A stretch of DNA of 64,000 nt from Sulfitobacter sp. S190 (GTDB taxonomy: Bacteria > Pseudomonadota > Alphaproteobacteria > Rhodobacterales > Rhodobacteraceae), in assembly GCF_025141935.1 (NCBI RefSeq), contig NZ_CP081124.1, forward strand, positions 14,482 through 78,481. Direction: 5' to 3'. Below the pieces are notes generated by a model that was given only the letters and a program-made list of their open reading frames with translations, did no database searches and had not been told where the DNA came from. This document shows, in pieces, positions 43,690 through 52,190 of the stretch; position 1 is the stretch's first letter, and each line of letters starts with the position of its first letter. The position numbers were made by a program, and so were the translations under genes.

Positions 43690-45549
43690 ATGGTCGATAC
43701 AATTCTGCACAACGGACGTTTCACGACACTTGATCCTGAAACCCCCGATGCAACCGCCGTCGCGATTGCGGCAGGCAGGATCACGCAGGTCGGTCACGAC
43801 CGCGATATTATGCCTTTGGCCCAGGACGATACCGATGTCATCGATCTGGGCGGGCGGCGTGTCATTCCGGGCCTCAACGACAGCCATACCCACCTTATCC
43901 GCGGCGGGCTCTACTATAATATGGAGTTGCGGTGGGAGAACGTACCATCGGTATCGGATGCCCTTGCCATGCTGAAACGGCAGGCGGCAAACACTCCTGC
44001 GCCACAGTGGGTGCGCGTGGTCGGCGGCTGGTCTGAATTCCAGTTCGCCGAACGCCGGATGCCGACACTCGAAGAGATCAACCACGCGGCACCCGACACA
44101 CCGGTGTTCATTCTGCACCTTTACGGCTCTGCGATGCTGAACCGTGCGGCGCTCAGGGTTCTGGGCATCACCAAGGAAACAAAAGATCCGCCCGGCGGCG
44201 TGATCGAACGGGACGCGCGCGGTCATCCCACGGGTATGTTGATCGCAAAGCCCTCTGCGCTGATCCTCTATAGCACCTTGGCAAAGGGGCCTTCCCTGTC
44301 ACCAGAGGATCAACGCAATTCGACCCTTCATTTCATGCGTGAGCTGAACCGCCTGGGCGTGACATCGGTGATCGATGCGGGCGGCGGCGGCCAGAACTAT
44401 CCCGATGACTATGACGTGGTGAGCGATCTCAACGCCGAGGGAAAACTGACGCTGCGCATCGCCTACAACCTGTTTGCCCAAACCCCCGGGGCCGAGCTGT
44501 CCGACTACGAACGCTGGACACAGATGACCGAACCGGGCGCCGGTGACGCGATGTTGCGGATGAACGGCGCGGGCGAGAACCTGACCTGGTCGGCGGCGGA
44601 TTTCGAGAACTTTCTGGAGCCGCGGCCCGATCTGGCCCCCACGATGGAGGCGGACCTCGAAAAAATCGTCAGCCTTCTGGCAGAGAACGAATGGCCGTTT
44701 CGTATCCACGCCACGTATGACGAGACCATCGATCGTTTCCTCAGCGTATTCGAGCGGGTCAACGGGCATACACCTTTCAAGACGCGCTTTATCATCGACC
44801 ACGCCGAAACGATCACACCGCGCAACATCGAACGGATCAAGGCGCTCGGCGGCGGGATCGCGTCGCAGCACCGAATGGCGTTTCAGGGGGAATACTTCAT
44901 CGATCGCTACGGTGCCGAGCAGACAAAACAGACCCCGCCGCTGCGCAGCATTCTGGATACCGGCACACCGCTTGGGGGCGGCACCGATGCCACCCGCGTG
45001 GCCAGCTATGATCCTTGGGTCGCGATCAAATGGCTGTGCACCGGGCAAACGGTCGGGGGCACGCCGCTCTATGACGACGGCAACCTGCTGAGCCGCGAAG
45101 AGGCGGTGGCCATCTGGACGACAGGATCTGCGTGGTTCTCGGGCGAGCAGGACCGCAAGGGGCGCATCGCGCCTGACATGTACGCCGATCTGGCGGTCCT
45201 GTCCGACGATCTGATGTCCGTGCAGGACGACGCCATCCGCCGCATCACATCGGTGCTGACGTTGGTGAACGGCGCGGTTGTCTGGGCGGATGCAGAATTT
45301 GCACCGCGCTGTCCGCCGATGCCACCTGTCAGCCCCGAATGGGGACCGCCTGCACACTTCGCCAGCCCCGCCGAACGACAGCCCGCCCTTTCGCCCGCGC
45401 TTGCAGGCATGCGGGCCTGCGCGGACGGCTGTGCATCGGGGTGCGGCCTGCATGGCCACAATCACCAGATCGCATGGGCCAATCCCCTGCCCGTCCATGA
45501 CCGCAAAAGCTTTTGGGGTGCCCTGGGGTGTTCGTGCTTCATGGCATGA
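43690..45549 (+). CDS. Cytoplasmic YtcJ-like amidohydrolase with Cys-rich tail
   Basis: 619 residues from the ATG at 43690 (AAGGAA 6 bp upstream). No signal peptide. Core as in the exported paralogue at 37908: 'VIPGLNDSHTHLIRGG', 'WPFRIHATYDETIDRFL', 'FIIDHAETITP', 'TPLGGGTDATRVASYDPW'. Long identical stretches, such as 'GVTSVIDAGGGG', show the two are paralogues. The C-terminal 65 residues are special to this copy: after 'PEWGPP' comes 'ACADGCASGCGLHGHNH' and, near the end, 'GALGCSCF', a likely extra metal site. Confidence 0.9.
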   Translation: MVDTILHNGRFTTLDPETPDATAVAIAAGRITQVGHDRDIMPLAQDDTDVIDLGGRRVIPGLNDSHTHLIRGGLYYNMELRWENVPSVSDALAMLKRQAANTPAPQWVRVVGGWSEFQFAERRMPTLEEINHAAPDTPVFILHLYGSAMLNRAALRVLGITKETKDPPGGVIERDARGHPTGMLIAKPSALILYSTLAKGPSLSPEDQRNSTLHFMRELNRLGVTSVIDAGGGGQNYPDDYDVVSDLNAEGKLTLRIAYNLFAQTPGAELSDYERWTQMTEPGAGDAMLRMNGAGENLTWSAADFENFLEPRPDLAPTMEADLEKIVSLLAENEWPFRIHATYDETIDRFLSVFERVNGHTPFKTRFIIDHAETITPRNIERIKALGGGIASQHRMAFQGEYFIDRYGAEQTKQTPPLRSILDTGTPLGGGTDATRVASYDPWVAIKWLCTGQTVGGTPLYDDGNLLSREEAVAIWTTGSAWFSGEQDRKGRIAPDMYADLAVLSDDLMSVQDDAIRRITSVLTLVNGAVVWADAEFAPRCPPMPPVSPEWGPPAHFASPAERQPALSPALAGMRACADGCASGCGLHGHNHQIAWANPLPVHDRKSFWGALGCSCFMA

Positions 45550-45579
45550 ACCGCCCTCTTTACCAGATCGGAGCCTATC

Positions 45580-47169
45580 ATGGCTGACACCCCTACCGCG
45601 ACCGTCTCTGCATGGACACCCTTCCGGTATCGCGCTTTCAGCCTGTTATGGGCCGCGACGCTCATCTCGAACGTCGGCACATGGATGCACGAGGTGGGCG
45701 CGGGCTGGTTGATGACAACGCTCAGCCCCTCGCCCGCGGTCGTATCGCTCGTTCAGGCGGCCACCACGCTGCCCGTCTTTCTGTTCGCCCTGCTTGCAGG
45801 AACGCTGGCCGACCGGCTGGACAAGCGCAAGATGCTGATCGTGATCAACCTGATGCTGATGGTCGTGGTCAGCACGCTGACGGTGATTGTGCATTTCGGC
45901 CTGATGACCCCGACCCTGCTCATTCTGTTTACGCTGGTGATCGGCACCGGATCGGCGTTCATGGCCCCGGCCTGGCAGTCGATCGTGCCGGGGCTCGTCC
46001 CGCGAGAGGCGCTGCAGCCGGCGATTGCGCTCAATTCGATGGGGGTCAACATCAGCCGTGCCATCGGTCCTGCGCTTGCCGGGCTTTTGATCGCGGTCGC
46101 GGGTCTGGCCTCTCCTTTCGCGATCAATGCGCTGAGCTTTGTGGCGATCCTGGTCAGCCTGTTCTTGTGGAAGAACGAAGAGACCCCGACCGTCACGCAC
46201 CAGCCCATCTGGGGCGCGATGCTGACAGGGGTGCGCCATGTCCGGCACAACGATGCGCTCAAGGCGACGTTGATCCGCGCGGTGGCGTTCTTCCTTTTTG
46301 CATCGGCCTATTGGGCGCTGCTGCCGATTGTTGCGCGCAATACGCGCGGTGGCGGAGCGGAGCTTTACGGGTTCCTGCTGACCCTGATCGGGGCGGGTGC
46401 GGTCACCGGCGCGCTGGTCCTGTCACGGATACGCGCGATGTTCGATAGTAACAGGATGGCACAGATCGGCACGGTTGGCACCGCGGGGGCGCTGGCGCTC
46501 ATGGCGCTGGCTGCCGATCCGGTCAGCGCAAGCGTCGCCGCGTTCATTGGCGGTTTCAGCTGGATTTCGGTGCTGACCACCTTCAACGTGTCGGCCCAGA
46601 CGGCACTGCCCAACTGGATCCGCGCCCGCGGATTGTCGGTTTATCTGATGGTGTTTTTCGGATCGATGGCATTGGGGTCGCTCATCTGGGGACAGGTGGC
46701 CACCTATACGTCGCCCGCGGTCGCGCTGATCACGGCCGCCGTGGGAAGCCTTGTGTGTATTCCGCTGACGCGCCGCTTTCACCTTGGCCAGGGCGAGGGC
46801 CGCGATCTCACCCCTTCGATGCACTGGCCTGCACCGCCTCTCGCGATTGACAGCGACGACATCAATGACCGCGGCCCGGTGCTCATCACCGTCACGTATC
46901 AGGTGACCGAAGAGAATGTCGCGGATTTTCGCGCCCTGATGCAGGAGTGGTCGAAAGAGCGGATGCGCGACGGTGCGTTCGAATGGAACCTCTACCAAAG
47001 CGCGGAGTCACCGGAGCTCTGGATCGAGGCGTTCCGCGTGCCGAGTTGGGAGGAACATCTGGCCCACCACGGTCGCGTGTCGCACGAGGATGCCGTGATG
47101 CAGGACAAGGTGCACGCCCTCGATACGACCGAAGGAGGCCCCGTTGTCCGCCACTACATCGCGCCCTAG
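45580..47169 (+). CDS. MFS exporter with C-terminal ABM-like domain
   Basis: 529 residues. MFS_3 (EntS-like) part with 12 helices to about residue 405, including 'GTLADRLDKRKMLIVINLMLMVV' and 'NISRAIGPALAGLLIAVAGLASPFAINALSF'. Residues about 425-529 ('VLITVTYQVTEENVADFRALMQEWSKERMRDGAFEWNLYQSAESPELWIEAF') fold like a dimeric alpha-beta barrel (ABM-type) in the cytoplasm. Stop codon overlaps the convergent DoxX stop in a shared CTAG. Confidence 0.9.
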   Translation: MADTPTATVSAWTPFRYRAFSLLWAATLISNVGTWMHEVGAGWLMTTLSPSPAVVSLVQAATTLPVFLFALLAGTLADRLDKRKMLIVINLMLMVVVSTLTVIVHFGLMTPTLLILFTLVIGTGSAFMAPAWQSIVPGLVPREALQPAIALNSMGVNISRAIGPALAGLLIAVAGLASPFAINALSFVAILVSLFLWKNEETPTVTHQPIWGAMLTGVRHVRHNDALKATLIRAVAFFLFASAYWALLPIVARNTRGGGAELYGFLLTLIGAGAVTGALVLSRIRAMFDSNRMAQIGTVGTAGALALMALAADPVSASVAAFIGGFSWISVLTTFNVSAQTALPNWIRARGLSVYLMVFFGSMALGSLIWGQVATYTSPAVALITAAVGSLVCIPLTRRFHLGQGEGRDLTPSMHWPAPPLAIDSDDINDRGPVLITVTYQVTEENVADFRALMQEWSKERMRDGAFEWNLYQSAESPELWIEAFRVPSWEEHLAHHGRVSHEDAVMQDKVHALDTTEGGPVVRHYIAP

Positions 47170-47576
47170 GGGCGACGGCTGAGGATCGCGGCGAGAATGA
47201 GGCCCCCGATCAAACCCATATGTTCCATGAAGACCGCAAACTGGCGCATCACCATGTCCGGCGGTGACGACCAGAACGCATGCGCGATCAAGGTCGCCAA
47301 AAAGGTAAAGACGCCCAGCATGCCCGCCCCCAGCCACACCGCCCGCCCCACAATGACCAGAAGCGATCCGCCCAGTTGCACAAGTATCGTCAAACCGGCA
47401 AGTACCGCAGGCGCGGGCAGACCAAATGCCTGTTGCTCGGCGACGGCGGCGCCGAAATCGAACGCCTTGAGCAGTCCGCTGCTCCAGAAGGGTGAGGTCA
47501 GGATGATACGGGCGAGAAGCGCAAAAGTGTGTGACTCGAGCAGGGCCGCGATCGGGCGGGGGACGGTGCTGTCCAT
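47166..47576 (-). CDS. DoxX-family membrane protein (MhqP-like)
   Basis: 136 residues, four membrane helices. 'LLARIILTSPFWSSGLLKAFDFGAAVAEQQAFGLPAPAVLAGLTILVQLGGSLLVIVG' is the DoxX pattern. In Bacillus the DoxX protein MhqP is induced with MhqO and MhqD by methylhydroquinone; homologues of both lie in the next 3 kb. Start at 47576 is the first good ATG; ribosome site weak. Confidence 0.82.
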   Translation of the reverse strand: MDSTVPRPIAALLESHTFALLARIILTSPFWSSGLLKAFDFGAAVAEQQAFGLPAPAVLAGLTILVQLGGSLLVIVGRAVWLGAGMLGVFTFLATLIAHAFWSSPPDMVMRQFAVFMEHMGLIGGLILAAILSRRP

Positions 47577-47756
47577 CACGGTGCGCCGCTGCAAATTGAC
47601 TGTGGGGTTTGAAGCACGGACATGGCACTCTCCTGCGAATGAAACATTTGTCCGTGCATCCTGCGTGCGCGGGCCGCGCCGGTATTCCACCGCTCTGACC
47701 CTTTCAGTATTCGGCGCACCCGCCGCGCTTTCCAGCAACCGCAATCCGAGTATGTC
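47577..47756. promoter_or_regulatory. Divergent promoter region with 9-bp inverted repeat
   Basis: GCACGGACA (47614-47622) and its exact complement TGTCCGTGC (47649-47657) lie 26 bp apart between the divergent DoxX and ABM genes, on one side of a candidate TTGACT (about 47597). The arms are too far apart for one dimer on one turn, but their centres are 35 bp apart, so looping or two dimers is possible. Confidence 0.5.
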
Positions 47757-48065
47757 ATGATCCTGCTGATCAACCCTTTCACCGTTTTCGACGGCCAGAC
47801 CGACCGGTTTCTCGCGCTTTGGGACCAGACAAACGCGATCTTCCGCGCGTCCGACGGGTTTATCTCGGCGCGCCTGTGCAGTGCGCTGAGCGAGCAGGCA
47901 CCGGGCCAACGCGCGCCCTACACCCACATCAACGTCGCAGAGTGGCAAAGCCGCGACAGCTATGCCACGGCCTTGCGTCATCCCGATCTGAAACGTCTGG
48001 GCGGCCAGTACATGAAGGTCTGTACCTTCAATCCCGCGCTCTATGACATTCTGCGCGACACCTGA
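47757..48065 (+). CDS. ABM-family monooxygenase-like protein
   Basis: 102 residues, a dimeric alpha-beta barrel of the antibiotic-biosynthesis-monooxygenase family. 'ILLINPFTVFDGQTDRFLALWDQTNAIFRASDGFISARLC' and 'YTHINVAEWQSRDSYATALRH' are typical. Members include quinol monooxygenases (YgiN). Convergent with the haemoglobin gene, whose stop is adjacent (48066). Confidence 0.82.
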   Translation: MILLINPFTVFDGQTDRFLALWDQTNAIFRASDGFISARLCSALSEQAPGQRAPYTHINVAEWQSRDSYATALRHPDLKRLGGQYMKVCTFNPALYDILRDT

Positions 48066-48500
48066 CTACCGGCGCAGCATCTGGGCGAGTTCGTCCGGCG
48101 GCATGTGGGAATGTTCCTGCACGCTGCGGCTGATTTGGTCGATAAAGCGGTCAAAGGGCCCCATAAATCGGGCGTCGATGTCGACCTCTGCCGCTGCATC
48201 CCGCATCAACGTCACCCACCGTGCCCGCTGGGCATCCGTGATTTTCATCGACACGTGTTTCCAGATGACAAAGGCCAGATCGCCGCGTTCGCTGAGATAA
48301 TCCTGCGGCCCGCCGAAGACGACCGAAAACCAGCCCGCGAGATACTTCGCGTGCTTGTCGTCCCCCGCCGTAAACAAGGGCTCGAGCAAAGGGTCGCGCA
48401 GCGCCTTGTCATAGAACGCTTCCGTCATCGCGCGGATACGGTCCTGACCACCCGCCACATCGAAGAGGGTCTGCGGCGCTTTTGTCCGGGTCTGTTCCAT
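48066..48500 (-). CDS. Truncated haemoglobin, group II-like
   Basis: 144 residues. 'FYDKALRDPLLEPLFTAGDD' begins the fold, 'YLAGWFSVVFGGPQDYLSERG' carries the conserved Gly pair, and the proximal His is in 'VIWKHVSMKITDAQRARWVTLM', matching the 'RMRHAPFRI' position of TrHbO proteins. These bind O2 or NO; with quinone chemistry around, O2 supply or peroxide/NO protection is possible. Read with the esterase gene, 15 bp upstream. Confidence 0.85.
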   Translation of the reverse strand: MEQTRTKAPQTLFDVAGGQDRIRAMTEAFYDKALRDPLLEPLFTAGDDKHAKYLAGWFSVVFGGPQDYLSERGDLAFVIWKHVSMKITDAQRARWVTLMRDAAAEVDIDARFMGPFDRFIDQISRSVQEHSHMPPDELAQMLRR

Positions 48501-48515
48501 TGTCCGTTCCTTTCG

Positions 48516-49124
48516 TTATTGCCCTTTCACCGTGCCTGCAAAGGCTGCGATGGCCTCGATTTCGGAGCGGGCGATTTCATGTCCGCCGGGATGCCACACC
48601 GTTTCGACCCGCGCGCCCTGCCCCTCGAAATAAGACACCAGCGCCGTTGTTTGCGGCGCGGGGCAGATCGGATCGTTGCGCCCCGCCGTGAGCAAGATAC
48701 GCTTGCCCGACAACGCCGGTTGCGGCGCAGGCTGCCAGGGGATCAGCGGATGCATAAGCACCATCTCATCGAACAGGTCTGGCCGTTCAAAAGAAAGCGC
48801 GGCCAGAATATTGGCCCCGTTCGAATATCCCAGCCCGATCACCCGTGCGGGCGCCACATCGGTGTGCTGGTCTTCGACAAAAGCTGCCAGCGCGTCACGC
48901 CGTGCCGCGAGGTCGTCCATGTCGTAAACCCCCTCGCCCGTGCGGCGAAAGAACCGGTTTGCGCCATGTTCGGACACGTCGCCCCGTGGAGAGATCACCG
49001 TGGCGTCGGGATAAAGTTGGCGGGCAAAGCCGTGAAACTGGGTCTCGTCCCCGCCCGTGCCGTGGAAGGTAAAGACAAGCGGCGCACCAACTGCGCCGCC
49101 GTCTTTTTCATAATGATAGGTCAT
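48516..49124 (-). CDS. Carboxylesterase, MhqD/PF02230 type
   Basis: 202 residues. 'FTFHGTGGDETQFHGFA' (oxyanion region), nucleophile 'GLGYSNGANILAAL', Asp in 'TAGRNDPICP', His in 'WHPGGHEIARSEI'. Start at 49124; the cytoplasmic form has no signal. Close in kind to Bacillus MhqD. It lies 16 bp after the dioxygenase gene, so the pair is an mhqO-mhqD-like operon extended by the haemoglobin. Confidence 0.85.
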   Translation of the reverse strand: MTYHYEKDGGAVGAPLVFTFHGTGGDETQFHGFARQLYPDATVISPRGDVSEHGANRFFRRTGEGVYDMDDLAARRDALAAFVEDQHTDVAPARVIGLGYSNGANILAALSFERPDLFDEMVLMHPLIPWQPAPQPALSGKRILLTAGRNDPICPAPQTTALVSYFEGQGARVETVWHPGGHEIARSEIEAIAAFAGTVKGQ

Positions 49125-49140
49125 TGCGATGTCCTTTCTT

Positions 49141-50070
49141 CTAGTCCAGCGGCGGCAGGATCGCCTCGATCTGGTCGCGCAGCCCTGCGTGCTGGTCTGG
49201 CAGCTTGAGCGCCTCACCGAGGTGCGCGGTGTCTTCGTCGCGGTCGAAACCGGGCTCGTTGGTGGCCACTTCGAACAACACGCCGCCCGGCGTGCGGAAG
49301 TAGATCGCCCAGAAATAATCGCGGTCAATCACCGGCGTCACCTGATAGCCGGTATCCACCAACGCGCGGCGCACCTCGAGCTGTTTTGCACGGTCCTCGA
49401 CGGCGAACGCGATGTGGTGGACCGATCCCGCGCCCTGCCCCGCAAACCCGGTGGTCGGCAGATGCTCCAGATCAATTACGTTGGCCTCATTGCCGCCGGG
49501 CACGGCGAACCGGATGATGTTGCCGTCCCGTTCGGTCTGCTCATACCCCATGTAGGTGAGCAGTTCCGCAGTCGCATCGGTGTTGCGCAGACGCATCGTG
49601 GCGGAGTGAAAACCGCGAATGGCGTGATCGGAGGACACACCGTTGCCGGTCCAGCCCGGACGGTCATCGCCCGCCGCTTCGATCAGGGAAAACCCTTCGT
49701 TGTCCGGCCCGTCAAAACCCAGCGTGGGCGCGCCAAAACGGTTGCCGCTCTGGATGTTGCGCACGCCATGCTCGGCCAGACGTTCCTGCCAGTAGCCTGT
49801 GCTTCCTTCGGGAATGGCAAAGGTTGTGGTGCCTACCTCGCCGGTGCCCGGACGGCCCTTGGGCATGTTGGGAAACGGGAAATAGGTCATCACCGAACCC
49901 GGCGTGCCGACCTCATCGCCATAGTAAAGGTGATAGACATCGGGAGCGTCGAAGTTCACCGTTTTCTTGACCCGGCGCAGGCCGAGCGTCTGTGTGAAGA
50001 ACGTGTTGTTACGCTTTGCATCGCCCGCCATCGAGGTGACGTGGTGCAGACCTTTGATGTCAGTGATCAT
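49141..50070 (-). CDS. Ring-cleaving dioxygenase, MhqO type (VOC fold)
   Basis: 309 residues, two VOC modules. 'IKGLHHVTSMAGDAKRNNTFFTQTLGLRRVKKTVNFDAPDVYHLYYGDEVGTPGSVMTYFPFP' is the MhqO/MhqA signature with the first metal His; 'GSVHHIAFAVEDR' gives the second His and 'GGVLFEVATNEPGF' the Glu. Start at 50070 has AAAGGA 7 bp upstream. MhqO-type enzymes act on hydroquinones or catechol-like compounds. First gene of a unit divergent from a LysR regulator. Confidence 0.9.
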   Translation of the reverse strand: MITDIKGLHHVTSMAGDAKRNNTFFTQTLGLRRVKKTVNFDAPDVYHLYYGDEVGTPGSVMTYFPFPNMPKGRPGTGEVGTTTFAIPEGSTGYWQERLAEHGVRNIQSGNRFGAPTLGFDGPDNEGFSLIEAAGDDRPGWTGNGVSSDHAIRGFHSATMRLRNTDATAELLTYMGYEQTERDGNIIRFAVPGGNEANVIDLEHLPTTGFAGQGAGSVHHIAFAVEDRAKQLEVRRALVDTGYQVTPVIDRDYFWAIYFRTPGGVLFEVATNEPGFDRDEDTAHLGEALKLPDQHAGLRDQIEAILPPLD

Positions 50071-50194
50071 GTCGTGTCCTTTCATTCGGTTCGGCCGGAT
50101 CGACCGCTTGGCACAAGAGATAACCGTTTGGCGAAATTCGATAAGCGCAATAAATCTCAATTGATTATTGCAGAATTTGCAGCAATGATCGGGC
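50071..50194. promoter_or_regulatory. LysR / dioxygenase divergent promoter region
   Basis: 124 bp, AT-rich near the LysR start. ATTGC at about 50164-50168 and GCAAT at 50181-50185 form an inverted pair in the LysR T-N11-A style, overlapping the region just ahead of the LysR ATG. Confidence 0.4.
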
Positions 50195-51091
50195 ATGGCA
50201 GGCCAGATCGAAAAGATACGCACCTTTATCGCCGTCGCGGATCACCGCGGGTTCGCGGCCGCCGCCCGCAGCCTGAACGTATCGCCCACCGCCGTAACGC
50301 GGCAGATCGCGGATTTGGAGGATTATCTGGGTGCCCAGTTGTTCCTGCGCACCACGCGGCAGGTCAATCTGACCGATGCAGGGCGCATTTATTACGACGC
50401 GGTTGTGCCGATATCCGAGCATCTGGCCGTGGCCGACGACAAGGTTCTCAAACGCCAGATCGGGCTTGTGGGGCCGCTGCGGGTATCGGCGCCCCTGTCG
50501 TTCGGCATCCGGTATCTGCCCGCCGTGATGTCGCAGTTTCGCACGTTGCATCCGGCCGTGTCCGTCGATCTGCAGCTGAGTGACCGGATGGTCGACATCG
50601 GCGCGGAGAGTTTCGACATGGCATTGCGCATATCGGGGCCGCCGGAGGGTCAATCGACGATCTGGCGCAAGATTTGCGAGGTGCCGCGCGGGCTGATGGC
50701 GCACCCTGACTATATCGCGCGGCGCGGCGCACCCGACACGCCCCGCGCGCTGGCGGATCACGACTGTCTGCACTACGGCAATCAGCGCAGCCGCATGACG
50801 TGGACCCTGCAAAACAGCGGCGGATCGGTTCAGGTGACCGTCGATCCCTGCCTTGCCAGCAACAGCGGTGATCTTCTGGCGCAGCTTGCAGGTCAGGGCG
50901 AAGGCATCGTGATGTTGCCCACGTTTCTGACCGATGAACTGGCCGCGCAGGGGGCGCTGGTGCCGGTCCTGCCGGATTGGGCGCCGCCGCCGATCTGGCT
51001 GACGGCCACGTTCCCTCCCTATGAACAGCTGCCCGCGCGTGTCGATGCGTTCACCCGGTTTGTAGAGGCCGAGATGACCCGCCCCGACTGA
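50195..51091 (+). CDS. LysR-family regulator
   Basis: 298 residues. N-terminal helix-turn-helix 'IEKIRTFIAVADHRGFAAAARSLNVSPTAVTRQIADLEDYLGAQLFLRTTRQVNLTDAG' (5-64), then a LysR substrate domain (about 90-295). Members of this CrgA/DhcR-like group often activate quinone or electrophile responses. Divergent from the MhqO-MhqD-haemoglobin unit, which it probably controls. Confidence 0.92.
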   Translation: MAGQIEKIRTFIAVADHRGFAAAARSLNVSPTAVTRQIADLEDYLGAQLFLRTTRQVNLTDAGRIYYDAVVPISEHLAVADDKVLKRQIGLVGPLRVSAPLSFGIRYLPAVMSQFRTLHPAVSVDLQLSDRMVDIGAESFDMALRISGPPEGQSTIWRKICEVPRGLMAHPDYIARRGAPDTPRALADHDCLHYGNQRSRMTWTLQNSGGSVQVTVDPCLASNSGDLLAQLAGQGEGIVMLPTFLTDELAAQGALVPVLPDWAPPPIWLTATFPPYEQLPARVDAFTRFVEAEMTRPD

Positions 51092-51196
51092 TCCTGCCTT
51101 GCGCATCGTATCCCCGTTCTTTGCTGCAATCGCGGATAATTCTCCACAATCGGCGCGCTGCGTATTCCAGTGGGGTGCCCGCTATCAACGATGCAT

Positions 51197-52048
51197 TCAC
51201 GATTTGGGCCTGTCCTTACCGTTCTTGCGGCTCAGGATGTCGGTGGGGGCATCGCGCGGACCACCCCAGCGCAGCACGCGCTTTTGATTTCGGGCAAACC
51301 AGAGTTCGGCCACCTCCTCGGTCGTCATCGCATCCATGTTGATCATCCGCTCCATCTCGGTGATGTCTTGCGCGGTCAGTTGCATCGCGGCCAGTTGGCG
51401 CAGGCTTTGGGGCTTGATGATCTGGCGCAGGTTGCGATGGGCCAGCAATACCGCGCGGTCGGGCGTTGCAAAAACCGATCTGCTATCTTGGAGAGCCCGT
51501 AACTCCAGCGCCGCCATCGTCCAATGCGGTTGCAAGAGGGCAAAGACAGACCGGCGTTTGTGGCGCAACGCGTCAAACACGGCCTCGATCCAGTCGTCTT
51601 GCGACACACCCGACAGCTCGAACCCCGCGGCCTCAAGCTCGTATCGTTGCAGCGCCGCGACCGATTGCGCGGCGAGCAGAGGCGCATCCGCGACGTACCG
51701 GATCGTGCGGGACGCGGTTCGATCCCCCGCCAGATCGTCAATGCGTGACAGCGTTTCCATCTTTGCGGGAACAACCCATGCCGTGCACACCCCGTCGTAG
51801 GGGGCGGAGATCTGTGTGGTGCCCGCCGCAACAGCGGAGAAGAGATGCGCATGGGCATGGGGCAGCAGAGCCGCGCACAGAATGTCGATCCGCCCTGCAC
51901 CAAGCGCGGCGAACATGCGCTCGGGCGTGTCACAGGTGATCTCGACGGAATGGCCATCGGCCCACAGCATGTCGGCCAGAATGCTCGACAAAACCAAGGG
52001 GACGCCGGTCGTCAGCTGGCCAATACGGATGGCGTGGGTGCGGGCCAT
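51197..52048 (-). CDS. OpuAC-like substrate-binding protein lacking a signal peptide
   Basis: 283 residues from the ATG at 52048 (GGAG 7 bp upstream). 'IRIGQLTTGVPLVLSSILADMLWADGHSVEITCDTPERMFAALGAGRIDILCAALLPHAHA' and 'GVCTAWVVPAKMETLSRIDDL' match the glycine-betaine-type OpuAC binding fold. No hydrophobic signal precedes it from any start, including 52114. No ABC permease or ATPase is near. It may be a cytoplasmic sensor using the binding fold, or a decayed transporter part. Confidence 0.65.
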   Translation of the reverse strand: MARTHAIRIGQLTTGVPLVLSSILADMLWADGHSVEITCDTPERMFAALGAGRIDILCAALLPHAHAHLFSAVAAGTTQISAPYDGVCTAWVVPAKMETLSRIDDLAGDRTASRTIRYVADAPLLAAQSVAALQRYELEAAGFELSGVSQDDWIEAVFDALRHKRRSVFALLQPHWTMAALELRALQDSRSVFATPDRAVLLAHRNLRQIIKPQSLRQLAAMQLTAQDITEMERMINMDAMTTEEVAELWFARNQKRVLRWGGPRDAPTDILSRKNGKDRPKS

Positions 52049-52190
52049 GTCCGGCTCCATATTGCACGCGGCGCAGGCCACGGGCGCTGGACCGCGACGT
52101 GCGGCCCTCTGCATCTCCCGCTTAACGCGGCGGCGCAGGCGCGTCTTTCACGGACACGCCCCATTGTAATTTTGACCAAGGCGTCGGGGA

